In this document: one piece after another, positions 44,569 through 54,648 of the stretch
Layout: every line of letters begins with the position of its first letter
Position numbering within the stretch: position 1 is the first letter of the stretch
NCBI GenBank assembly: GCA_011947345.1
Contig: JAAVTG010001008.1
Span: 536,109-600,108 of the forward strand
DNA: 64,000 nucleotides
Source: Phytophthora quininea
Taxonomy: Eukaryota; Oomycota; Peronosporomycetes; Peronosporales; Peronosporaceae
Reading direction: 5' to 3'
Notes under the pieces: model-generated
Seen by the model: only the letters and a program-made list of their open reading frames with translations
The model's database searches: none
What the model was told of the DNA's origin: nothing
Position numbers and translations under genes: made by a program

Positions 44569-46303
44569 ATGCGGCTCCTTCACGTCCTATCGATAGCAGT
44601 GGCGCTCTCAGCTGCCTCAGCATCGTCCAATTCGTCGACGACCCACCCGCTCAATGGCTGGTACCCTTGTTCGATCTAACCTTCTCGGACGAAGGCAGCT
44701 CCAGTGGACAGATCGCAGAGTGCACCATCTACTCGGCCCCACTCTGCTGCCCTGGCATTTGTGAGGCCCCGACGACGGTGGAGGATGACTCGGTCGACAT
44801 TTTCGTAAAGCGGTTGCTTGTTACAAGTGGAGACCCAAACACGACGAAGAATGTTTGGATCATGGAAGGTGGCCCCGGTGCTTCGTCGGCTTCCGGTAAA
44901 TTGAAAGCACTTCATTGAATTGCACGGTGTATGGTACTGAGTCTTTATTGTTTAGTGGAAACAGTGATGAGGACACTTCACGTTCAACTGGGAGGAACGG
45001 TCAACGTGTACACGATGGATCATCGGGGTACCGGTCGCAGCACGCTGTTAGACTGCGTAGCGGCACAAGCTGCCACGACTGGATCCCCGTCAGGCAACTT
45101 GGTCGAGTCGACCAAAGTGCCTGCATGTGCCCAAGCTCTTCAAAACAAATTCGGCAACCTCTCGTCCTTTCGATGACGAGTGCAGCCACCGATTTGTCGA
45201 CTTTCATCTCCAACTTTACGAATGGGGCCGACACAATCGTCTACGGGGTGAGCTACGGCACGGCGTTGGTGGAGCGGTTGATGCACTTGAACACGTCCGA
45301 GGTGGTTGGGTATGTGCTTGATGGAATCGCTACAAATTCCGGAGCACCCGCCGACAAGTTCGAGTACTATTCGACCTGGGACACTGATTTTGACGAAGTG
45401 GGCGACGCATTCATGGCTCTCTGTGCAAACGACAGCGACTGCAGCTCGCATTTCGAGAACAAAAGTCTGCCGGTTGTGCATGGAGAATCGATCACAAACT
45501 TTGGCAATAACCCGAACTCCACCTGCGTTGCACTCGTGAGTCTCGAGGACGCATCGCCCGCTCTTCGAGTGACTCTGGGGTTGCTTTTACAGAATGAGGA
45601 AATGCGAACGCTCATTCCCCCAATCGTCTATCGACTCGCTCGCTGTTCATCCGATGACGTGGAGGTTTTGAATTTTTCGTCGAGGCATTCAATTCGGGGT
45701 CCAGTAGTGCCTACCAAGACGACGCTTCTTCTCGACGCTGCTACACGACCTCGCCGTCTTCTCCGAATTGTGGGAGCAACCGCAGCCCTCGATGAAGGAA
45801 ATGGAGCAGCGGTTTACCGACACGAAAATCTGCGCGGGAGGGGCCTACGTGAATGTGCGGGCGAATTGTGCGTTTACGAAAGAGAACTCCACGTCGTGCA
45901 ACGGGTTCAACGTCAGCAGCTACGATGGCAGCGGCATCGCCTACGACCGAGACCAGTGCTGGAACAAGAGCGCCACCATCCCCAACAACGCGAGTGTGTT
46001 GCTACGAAATGGCAAAGTCGACTCTCAAACAGTTCTCAAATTTGTTGAATATTTGCTAAAAGCACTTGACGGAGACAACAAAGAGCTGATCATGTTTGCT
46101 CATGCGACGCATGGTACGGTCTGGACAACGCCACAATAGCTGAAGGCGATGCGACGTGTGGCATGAAGCTGCTGGTTTCCTACGTGAACCAAAGTGGCGT
46201 GTTGAAGAATTTGGACAAGTCGTGTGTGGACGAAATACCGGCGCTCAATCTTACAACTCCGGTGGAGTACCAGGTCAATTATATCAGCACAGATGACGTG
46301 TAG
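44569..46303 (+). pseudogene. S33 serine peptidase, copy 7 (left palindrome arm)
   Basis: Signal peptide MRLLHVLSIAVALSAASASS; intron 44,896-44,955 (60 bp, donor GTAAAT, acceptor TTTAG). MDHRGTGRS and GVSYG are intact. Private damage relative to the mirror copy: CTTGTTCGATC for CTTGCTCCGATC near 44,670, which creates a stop, and a T4-to-T3 loss near 45,171. Shared damage: T6 to T5 near 45,675, a base missing before TTCTTCTCGACG near 45,730, and GTCTGGAC near 46,122. The frame ends at STDDV-TAG (46,301-46,303) before the anchor. Its 3' half from about 45,895 equals the 37.6-38.0 kb copy. Confidence 0.72.
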
Positions 46304-46713
46304 GACGGCGAGTTTGACGCCAGTATCAACGCTGGTCAACGACCGAGGATACAAAACCGCATTTATCGTGTTCTTGGTGCTCTTTGTGCTGGCGCTGGGG
46401 GTCATTGGTTTCGTCGTGTACCGTTGAGTCAAGATGAAACAGCAAAAGCGAGCGCTACTATCAGTGACGAGATTGCTACCCCGGCACTTACAAGTTCGTT
46501 CTCGACTGAATCAGTTTCGCAGAGTCCGCTGCCAAAGGCCAATAGAGCCTAGTCGTAGGAATGCCACCACAGCATTCCTGTGATGACTTCAAAACGTCTT
46601 GCAGCTCGAATTTTGCATGCATTATTTTTTGTCAAAAGTGCCACAACTTGTACGCCTGGTGCTCTCCGAAAGATGTGAGTCCTTACCAGTCACGTGCACA
46701 GGATTTTATTCCC
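46304..46713. other. Palindrome spacer: convergent S33 tails
   Basis: Part of the roughly 800-bp non-repeated centre (46,217-47,019). It holds the decayed anchor sequence behind the TAG of copy 7, including the TGA replacing Trp, then a spacer (AATGCCACCACAGCATTCC...) that recurs at 38,255-38,410 and inverted at 4,330-4,520. Confidence 0.6.
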
Positions 46714-48668
46714 TTAACAAGGAGTCGACATCTCGTTCTTTGTAGCTCTTTTCATCGCGAGTAGCAGCTTGACCCAACGATACGCGAAAAAGGCAGCAGC
46801 TCCTAATGCCAGCACAAACAGCGCCAGGAAAGCGATAAATGCAGTCTTGTACGTTGGTTCCTCCTCTTCAGCTCCCATCGCTCCTGCTTGAGTGCTAGCT
46901 GTGCGCGATGCGCTACTGAGAAACTCACCGTCGTACGCATCTTTCGTGCTGAAGTAATAGTCTCGGTACGGCCCGGGGTTGAGAGATTGAACGCCGGTAG
47001 TTTATCCACACAAGACCTGTCCAAATTCTTCAACACGCCACTTTGGTTCACGTAGGAAACCAGCAGCTTCATGCCACACGTCGCATCGCCTTCAGCTATT
47101 GTGGCGTTGTCCAGACCGTACCATGCGTCGCATGAGCAAACATGATCAGCTCTTTGTTGTCTCCGTCAAGTGCTTTTAGCAAATATTCAACAAATTTGAG
47201 AACTGTTTGAGAGTCGACTTTGCCATTTCGTAGCAACACACTCGCGTTGTTGGGGATGGTGGCGCTCTTGTTCCAGCACTGGTCTCGGTCGTAGGCGATG
47301 CCGCTGCCATCGTAGCTGCTGACGTTGAACCCGTTGCACGACGTGGAGTTCTCTTTCGTAAACGCACAATTCGCCCGCACATTCACGTAGGCCCCTCCCG
47401 CGCAGATTTTCGTGTCGGTAAACCGCTGCTCCATTTCCTTCATCGAGGGCTGCGGTTGCTCCCACAATTCGGAGAAGACGGCGAGGTCGTGTAGCAGCGT
47501 CGAGAAGAAGCGTCGTCTTGGTAGGCACTACTGGACCCCGAATTGAATGCCTCGACGAAAAATTCAAAACCTCCACGTCATCGGATGAACAGCGAGCGAG
47601 TCGATAGACGATTGGGGGAATGAGCGTTCGCATTTCCTCATTCTGTAAAAGCAACCCCAGAGTCACTCGAAGAGCGGGCGATGCGTCCTCGAGACTCACG
47701 AGTGCAACGCAGGTGGAGTTCGGGTTATTGCCAAAGTTTGTGATCGATTCTCCATGCACAACCGGCAGACTTTTGTTCTCGAAATGCGAGCTGCAGTCGC
47801 TGTCGTTTGCACAGAGAGCCATGAATGCGTCGCCCACTTCGTCAAAATCAGTGTCCCAGGTCGAATAGTACTCGAACTTGTCGGCGGGTGCTCCGGAATT
47901 TGTAGCGATTCCATCAAGCACATACCCAACCACCTCGGACGTGTTCAAGTGCATCAACCGCTCCACCAACGCCGTGCCGTAGCTCACCCCGTAGACGATT
48001 GTGTCGGCCCCATTCGTAAAGTTGGAGATGAAAGTCGACAAATCGGTGGCTGCACTCGTCATCGAAAAGGACGAGAGGTTGCCGAATTTGTTTTGAAGAG
48101 CTTGGGCACATGCAGGCACTTTGGTCGACTCGACCAAGTTGCCTGACGGGGATCCAGTCGTGGCAGCTTGTGCCGCTACGCAGTCTAACAGCGTGCTGCG
48201 ACCGGTACCCCGATGATCCATCGTGTACACGTTGACCGTTCCTCCCAGTTGAACGTGAAGTGTCCTCATCACTGTTTCCACTAAACAATAAAGACTCAGT
48301 ACCATACACCGTGCAATTCAATGAAGTGCTTTCAATTTACCGGAAGCCGACGAAGCACCGGGGCCACCTTCCATGATCCAAACATTCTTCGTCGTGTTTG
48401 GGTCTCCACTTGTAGCAAGCAACCGCTTTACGAAAATGTCGACCGAGTCATCCTCCACCGTCGTCGGGGCCTCACAAATGCCAGGGCAGCAGAGTGGGGC
48501 CGAGTAGATGGTGCACTCTGCGATCTGTCCACTGGAGCTGCCTTCGTCCGAGAAGGTTAGATCGGAGCAAGGGTACCAGCCATTGAGCGGGTGGGTCGTC
48601 GACGAATTGGACGATGCTGAGGCAGCTGAGAGCGCCACTGCTATCGATAGGACGTGAAGGAGCCGCAT
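46714..48668 (-). CDS. S33 serine peptidase, copy 8 (right palindrome arm, hybrid tail)
   Basis: Signal peptide MRLLHVLSIAVALSAASASS; intron 48,281-48,340 (60 bp). Open through the nucleophile (GVSYG) to about 47,560, unlike its mirror copy 7. It then carries the shared T6-to-T5, TTCTTCTCG and GTCTGGAC breaks. Beyond 47,020 (descending) it leaves the palindrome and takes the tail type of copies 2 and 4: anchor, basic tail and TAA at 46,714-46,716. It is therefore a hybrid: copy-7-like body and copy-4-like anchor. If the breaks are base-calling errors it encodes an anchored peptidase of about 560 residues. Confidence 0.72.
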
Positions 48669-49890
48669 GGCGGGGACTTGAACCGGTGATTGTTGTCCGA
48701 AGATGAAAAAATTGAAAGTGAATTCGTTTAGAGACCAAGTTGGTTGAGTCAGATACACGGCCCAGCCAGATTATTTATGCTGTGTGCACTCACTTGGGTC
48801 CTATCTCAGAGCATCGGTTCGACAGGGTCCCGACATGAAAGCTTCAGTTTGTACAACAAAGATTATGAACACAACGACAGGGTGTGGATTACGAGGAAAA
48901 CGACGCCATCGGTTCCTCGAGCATGGTTGCCTGTTTGTAATCCCAAGGTCCGACCAACCGAAAAGCATTCGACAGGTCTCTCATTATTCTGAGCTCGTCA
49001 CTTAAGGTATTGGGGTTTATGGCGGTGAGTTCAAAGTAAGCGTTAGCGACGCTTACTTTGAACTCACCGTCACGCATCGAGCACTCCAGCAGCGGTGAAG
49101 GAAATTGAAAAAATCGTTGGTGCTGGCTTCCGCACCTTTCGTCACATATTTCAGCAGCACACAGCGACTTCATGACTGGATGTTGAAACTTGAATTGGAG
49201 GCGAAAACGAATTCGCTCCATCGAGTTGTTTGAGCCAGATGCTTCATCGTCATGACTCAACCAAAGCGAACGATTTCAAAGCAGCGGTTTGGCAGATCTA
49301 AAAGATGAAAGGATTATGAACACACACTGTACACAACAACAGCTTATGCATTACGGACGACGACCCCCTGCAGTCTCCGTTGTCCATGCACCCCTCAAGT
49401 AGTGCTTCAAGCATGTTTGTCCGTTTGTGACCCCAAGGACGGGACGATGCGATGGGCAAGGGGGTGCGGCTTAATAAAGAGTACGATCGGCCAATTTGCG
49501 AGTAAGGTATAGGTAAAAAACGCTGAAGTTCGAGTAGAACGGCTGAGATTCGAGTCGCTACATATTTGCTCAACCGGTGATCAGACTACAGTACAGTAGT
49601 CTTGCTCACTACGCTCCTCAATTGCGCAGCGTTTGCACCGCCAACTTCGCTTCGCTCGTGGCGGGCAAGGTATCACGCGCGGTAGATAGAACCTACTACT
49701 TAGACATAACAACTCCGCCGTACGCCCCGCCCCTGACAGACCTCCGCTGCGCTTCGGTTATCAAGTCGGCTCTCTACCGGTTCAAGGTGCGCTTTAGTAG
49801 CCATTTCGTCGTTGTGGATTTGGGCGGCAAAGATTCGTAGGTTGGTACTCGAAATGTTTCCTATTCGCAATCCTCTTCCTCGAATTTCAT
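47020..49890 (-). repeat. Palindrome right arm (2.87 kb), ending at a hAT terminus
   Basis: Mirror of 43,350-46,216. Identity runs to TTCAT at 49,886-49,890; the next base starts the terminal repeat of the hAT element at 49,891. 48,669-49,890 has no gene, only the mirrored upstream region of copy 8 and the hairpin. Confidence 0.88.
49023..49069. repeat. Perfect 21-bp stem hairpin (right arm)
   Basis: Mirror of 44,168-44,214 with loop TAGCG. Flanking bases differ slightly (a CA present only in the left arm), but the stem is unchanged. Confidence 0.75.
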
Positions 49891-50976
49891 CAGGGATCGG
49901 AAAGAAAACATTGGCATTGTAAAATTGTTCTCCACAATATTGATTGTGGCGACCTCGACCAATATTGTCAGAATCGTGAGGGCAACTAGCAACTTCTACT
50001 CGTAGCTGTCGTGCTCTTCCGTCTCTGTTTCACTATCTTCACAAGCTACCCGCACTGCTTTCGAAATGATTTCGTTCGTAACAAGATCCCAGTTAAGCCT
50101 CAAGTAAAGGATTGACTCGAGCGCCTCCGCACTCATTCGCTTCCGCATATATTCAAGCTGCTTGGGTGGACCAAGCATGCACTTCACTGCTGAGAACAGT
50201 CGTTCCACCTCGACAGAGGTAGCTGGAAGCCAAGCCAAATCGATGTATTTCGAGCGGTCTTCCTCTCTGGACTTGGATCTCTCTTCGATAGCTGCTCTGA
50301 CTTCCCCGGTAATCTGCGGCGTCTGATGGTAGGCGCGACTGCTGCCTCGTTTCGCCGTACACCACTCGGACTTGCAGGCCTTGGTGAACGAACACTAGAG
50401 GCTTTGGTGCGCTTCTTCTTTGAAGTGCCTGGGCGGGTCGATTCAGATTTTCTATGTTTGCGCTTGGTGCTGGGCTCTGCGGAGACACAAGCGCTACCAG
50501 AATTAATCGATTCCTCTCCTGTGGAGAGCAAAAGCCGATGGATAGTGCTGGTTTCTTCTGGAGGCTTGGAGAGCAAACGCCGAGCTGATCGCCATCGTTG
50601 GTGGAACAGGCTTGCGCGGAGTGATTCGAGACGAGACTGCTGCGATAGTAGCGTGGTTAGCGGAGGGTTCGATGCGGGGCTGTTGTGGGGTTGAGCAACG
50701 GCAGTGTGGATTCAAAAGTGTGAGCTGGAGTGCGCCGTGGTCTAGCAAAAACCTCGCTCGTGCTCTCCCACTTCCTCGTACCTCGAGACCGCAGACGTGG
50801 TTATTTATGCTTCTGCCAACTCGTCAAACAAGGCCTCACAGACACTTCAACGAGAAGATACACAATTAGATCGATGCATTGCAATTGTTTTCCCAAGAAA
50901 TTGACATTGTTCCAATATTGATTGTGCCGAGCGTCTCGACAACAATCCATATACAATGGATATTGTCCGATGCCTG
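49891..50976 (-). mobile_element. hAT-type element 1 (non-autonomous, about 1.09 kb)
   Basis: Left end CAGGGATCGG (49,891-49,900) pairs with right end CCGATGCCTG (50,967-50,976), 9 of 10 bases. Both subterminal regions are rich in ACAATATTG-type words, as in many hAT elements. The interior keeps only the C-terminal dimerisation part of a transposase. The flanking 8-mers AATTTCAT and CTCAATGA do not match, so its two sides are no longer a simple insertion site. Confidence 0.72.
49996..50320 (-). pseudogene. hAT transposase C-terminal dimerisation fragment
   Basis: Minus-strand LPATSVEVERLFSAVKCM, then RKRMSAEALESILYLRLNWDL and a short acidic tail to the stop at 49,996. This is the conserved C-terminal block of hAT transposases (dimerisation domain). 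The catalytic DDE and zinc-finger parts are absent; serine/arginine-rich frames at 50,320-50,580 may be non-homologous filler. Not functional as a transposase. Confidence 0.78.
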
Positions 50977-51388
50977 CTCAATGACGTGTGGTATGAAGCT
51001 GCTGGCGTCGTATGTGAACCAAAGTGGCATGCTTGAGAATTTAGACAAGGCGTGTGTGGATGACTTGCCAGCCTTCAACTTCTCCGTACCGATGAAGTAT
51101 CGAAAGATATACTTTAGTACGTATGACGTGTACGACGGCAAGTACGATGCAAGTTTCGGCTCGGGGTCAAGCTCAGCGAATGCCGAAGCAGGCGCAACGG
51201 GAACAGAAGCAGTTTCCGAGGAATCGCCGATGTACAAGACTGTGTTAGTTGCTGTCCTCATGCTGTTTGTGCTGGTACTGGCAGCTGCTAGCTTCTTTGC
51301 GTATCGCTGGCTCAAACTCAAGTACGAGACGAAATCTGCAGCGAAACGTGTCGACACTTCGACCCCTGCCGAAAGTTGGCAGGAATGA
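50977..51388 (+). pseudogene. S33 peptidase copy 9: C-terminal fragment with intact anchor
   Basis: Begins right at the hAT 1 terminus with TCGMKLLASYVNQSGMLENL, the segment after the catalytic His in full copies. It continues through YFSTYDVYDGKYDASFGS to a clean membrane anchor (VLVAVLMLFVLVLAAASFFAYRW) and tail ending at 51,388. It has none of the frame breaks of the other copies and is clearly diverged from them. About 430 N-terminal residues, including the nucleophile, acid and His, are missing. The truncation point coincides with a transposon end. Confidence 0.75.
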
Positions 51389-51523
51389 GTTCTTTCTACT
51401 GAGCCTAGAGATACATGTACAAAGCCATCGTTAACCACGCGATATAATACTACGACTTTTCGAGTCTAAAGAATACATCGGCTTCCACTTCCTCAACGTT
51501 CTGAAATCGAGTACCATACGCTG

Positions 51524-51654
51524 TTAGATCGGTGTCCATATCACGGCATTTTTGGTAGCCCTTTTCATCTTGTGGTTCAGCTTGGCCCAACGATACGCGA
51601 GATTGATATTTTTTACCCTCTGCAACTAGCATGCGCAAACGTGAACCTTCAACA
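51524..51654 (-). pseudogene. Distal tail of S33 copy 10, cut off by hAT element 2
   Basis: Minus-strand AYRWAKLNHKMKRATKN followed by a stop at 51,524-51,526 matches the post-anchor tail of other copies (YRWVKLLLAMKRATKN). It lies just beyond the hAT insertion, so it is the severed 3' end of the 52.5-54.3 kb gene. The anchor itself is missing or unrecognisable. Confidence 0.65.
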
Positions 51655-51663
51655 CTCGGCCAG

Positions 51664-52509
51664 CAGGGGTCCGTCAATATATATATATTATTGATTGACT
51701 GCTTCGATCTGGAACAATCAATGATTGCAATCTCTTCAATCTCCTAGCTGGTTATTGCAATCTATTACACAAGTACTGCATCACTACTGTGTTTGGCTCG
51801 CTCAATGGCTTTCGACACGTCCGCAAGAGTCACTAAGTCCCAGTCCAGCTTCAAGTACATGACCATCTCAATTTTTTGGGGCTCAAGCGCTTCCTCAAAT
51901 ACCCGACAGTGCTTTTAACGGTCGAGAAAAAGCGCTCAGCAACTACGGAGGTCGCAGGAATCCAGGTTGCGTCGATAAACTTCAACTGCGGTCCCCTGCG
52001 TCAGCGTGATTTTTCTTGAGCTTCTCATCCAGAGCATCAGCGGCGCGCTTCCGTTTTGACCTTGCTGTAGCTGTCTCAACAGGAGCTGCTGGGGATTGAT
52101 CCGGATCCAGTGAGGTTGTAGTGAGACGATGCAATGCCTTCCGCTCGTTTCGCAACAAGGAGGTCTCTACGCTAGCTTGAATTTTAGCCAGCCCGCTTTC
52201 AAACGCTCCAGACTCGACAATATCCGCATCCGGGGCAAGATACTTCTCCATGCCATCGTCGTCGTCTAGCACAAAGTCAAAAACGTCGCCACAGTCATGT
52301 CGTTGCGCTGGAGTTTGCAAGTGATGACATCAAGCGCGGTCATTTCGTCCAGGAGGCCAGCAGTTTTCCTCTGCGGCTCTAACAGCAGTGAAACCTAATA
52401 AGACCGAGGGGAAAATCCGTGATTGTGATTGCCGATCTTGCCACAATCAGGTATTGTGATTGACAATATTGGCAATCTCGCAATCCCAATCCATTTTTGC
52501 GGACCCCTG
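51664..52509 (-). mobile_element. hAT-type element 2, 846 bp, with perfect ends and target duplication
   Basis: CAGGGGTCCG (51,664-51,673) and its exact complement CGGACCCCTG (52,500-52,509) bound the element. CTCGGCCAG flanks both sides (51,655-51,663 and 52,510-52,518), consistent with the 8-bp duplication hAT elements create. Inside, the minus strand keeps WIPATSVVAERFFSTVK and YLKLDWDLV of a hAT transposase C-terminus (about 52,020-51,790). Upstream of it is a 112-codon acidic/lysine-rich frame (52,320-51,982). Too short to be autonomous. Confidence 0.85.
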
Positions 52510-54334
52510 CTCGGCCAGATTCCAGTTCATGGGGACAATTCCTTCGCTACCATCGCTTCTGCTCAAGCATTTGCCGTATTTGAGCCACCACTGTGACTCG
52601 CGTCGAACTCACCGTCGTACGCATCTTTCGTGCTGAAGTAGTAGTCTCGGTACGGCCCGGGGTTGAGAGATTGAACGCCGGTAGTTTATCCACACAAGAC
52701 CTGTCCAGATTCTTCAACACGCCACTTTGGTTCACGTAGGAAACCAGCAGATTCATTCCACACGTGCCTCCTCCAGCAAGAGGCGTAGAGACGATGGCGC
52801 CATGCGTTGCATGATCAAAGCCGATTAACTCCTTGTTGTCTCCATTAAGTGCTTCCAACAAATACTCGGCGAATTTGTGAGGCGCCTGGGGGTCGAGTTT
52901 GCCGCTTAACAGCAATACACTGGCATTGTTGGGGATGGTGGCGCTCTTGTTCCAATACTGGTCTCTCTTGTAGATAATTCCGTTGCCAGCGTATTTGTTG
53001 GTGCTGAATTCGTTGCACGTAGGAGAGTCTTCTTTCGAATACGCACAGTACTCCTCGATCTCGGAGTAGGAAGGGTCAGCACAAAGTTTCGTGTCGGTGA
53101 ATCGTTTAAGCATTTCTGCCTTGGAAGGCTGCGGTTGCTCCCACATATCGGAGTACCCGACGAGGTTGAATATCAACGTCGAGAAGAAGGCGTCGTCTTG
53201 GCTGGTACTGGAGCTGGAATTGAGCGCCTCGAAGAAATGTTTCAAGACCTTGACGTCCTTGGGCTGGCATCGAGCGAGGCGGTAGATGACCGGCGGGATA
53301 AACGTCCGCATCTGCGCGCTTTGTAGAAGCGACCCCAAAGTTTCTCGAAGCGTGTACGACGGGTTGTTGGTGTCCACTAGCAAAGCGCAAGTAGAGTTTG
53401 GGTTGCTGGCGAAGTTGGTGAGAACCTCTTCGAACACAACCGGTAAGCTTTTGGTCTTGAAATGAGAGCTGCAGCTGCTCTCATTGGCACAGCGAGCGAG
53501 GAATTCGTCGCCCACTTCGCCGAAATTGGTATCCCATTGCGAAAAGTACTCAAACTTGTCGCCGGGTGCTCCAGAAGATGTAGCGATGCCATCCAACACA
53601 TAGCCAACCACCCCAGGCGGCTTCAAGTGCATCAAACGTTCGACCAAAGCCGTGCCGTAGCTGATGCCATAGACGATCGTGCCAGCGCCGTTGGAAAAGT
53701 TGGCGATAAAACTCGACAGATCGGTGGCAACACTCGTAATCGAGAACGACGAGAGATCCCCAAACTTCTTCTCAAGCGCGTTGGCGCAGGCGGGGATTTC
53801 TGAAATGGCAACGGATTTCCCTGAAGGAGACCCGGTAGTCGTGGCCTGTGCCGCCACACAATCCAGCAACGTGCTGCGACCGGTGCCTCGGTGGTCCATC
53901 GTGTACACGTTGATGGCTCCTCCCAATTGAGTTTGAAGCGCTTTCATGGTGGATTCCACTGCAACGCACAATAATTAAAATGTTAATGATCTTGAAGCAC
54001 CAAATTCACGATGGTAAACTCGACTTACAGGCTGTCGACGAAGCGCCGGGACCTCCTTGTAGCAGCCAGACATTCATCGTCGCGTTCGGGTCTCCACTTG
54101 TAGCAAGTAGTCGCTTGACGAACACGTCGATTTTGTCGTCCACCGTGGCTGGGGTTTTGCAGACTCCAGGGTAGCAGAGTGGGGCCGAGTGCGCTGCGCA
54201 TTAAGTGATCTGGCCGCTGGAACTCCTTCATCTGAGAAAGTCGTGTCCGAGCAAGGGGACCAACCGTTGAGGTCGAACTCAGCTAGGACAGTCTAGAGCA
54301 TCATCGCCATCAGTACGACGTGGTGGAGCCACAT
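52510..54334 (-). pseudogene. S33 serine peptidase, copy 10 (nonsense in signal peptide, hAT in tail)
   Basis: Exon 2 (53,959 down to about 52,650) is the cleanest in the family: open through MDHRGTGRS, GISYG nucleophile, SGKLDPQAP and HATHG. Exon 1 is dead: TAG replaces a serine codon in the signal peptide (MWLHHVVLMAMML-stop). TAA replaces Gln at the QIAQC site near 54,205, and one base is missing near 54,225. The 70-bp intron (about 53,959-54,028) is preserved. After DGEFDASHSGGS a TGA precedes the hAT insertion at 52,509. These are substitutions rather than homopolymer losses, so real pseudogenisation is likely. Confidence 0.78.
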
Positions 54335-54404
54335 CGTAACGCTTGGAATTCTCGGCAACTTGATCAAAGTCGAAGCCTTGAACTGGGGATGATTGTCCGC
54401 TGAC

Positions 54405-54421
54405 GACAAAATGAAAAGTGA
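54405..54421 (-). promoter_or_regulatory. Initiator-like TCACTTTTCATTTTG of S33 copy 10
   Basis: About 75 bases upstream of the former ATG; conserved although the gene is dead. Confidence 0.45.
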
Positions 54422-54648
54422 GTTGCGTTCGGACAGTTTTCCGCGGCGGAGACTTCGGCGACGTAATACATAATTTACCTCAGCGCATGATTCCCATCTC
54501 AAAGCACAGCCCAAGTCGCTTGCACGACGAAGATTATAATCTCCACTTGATGATGGAGACACCTGTCGGAATCATTGGCTTCTCCGCAAACATGGTAATG
54601 CGTTTGTGACTTCCGATATGTGATGTGAGAAGCAAAAAGCGATAGGTT

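Larger units (their letters stand above)
43350..46216 (+). repeat. Palindrome left arm (2.87 kb)
   Basis: Near-identical inverted copy of 47,020-49,890; paired coordinates sum to 93,236-93,240 throughout, so almost no indels. It contains about 1.2 kb of non-coding DNA, a perfect 21-bp hairpin, and the start and most of the coding sequence of S33 copy 7. Confidence 0.88.
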
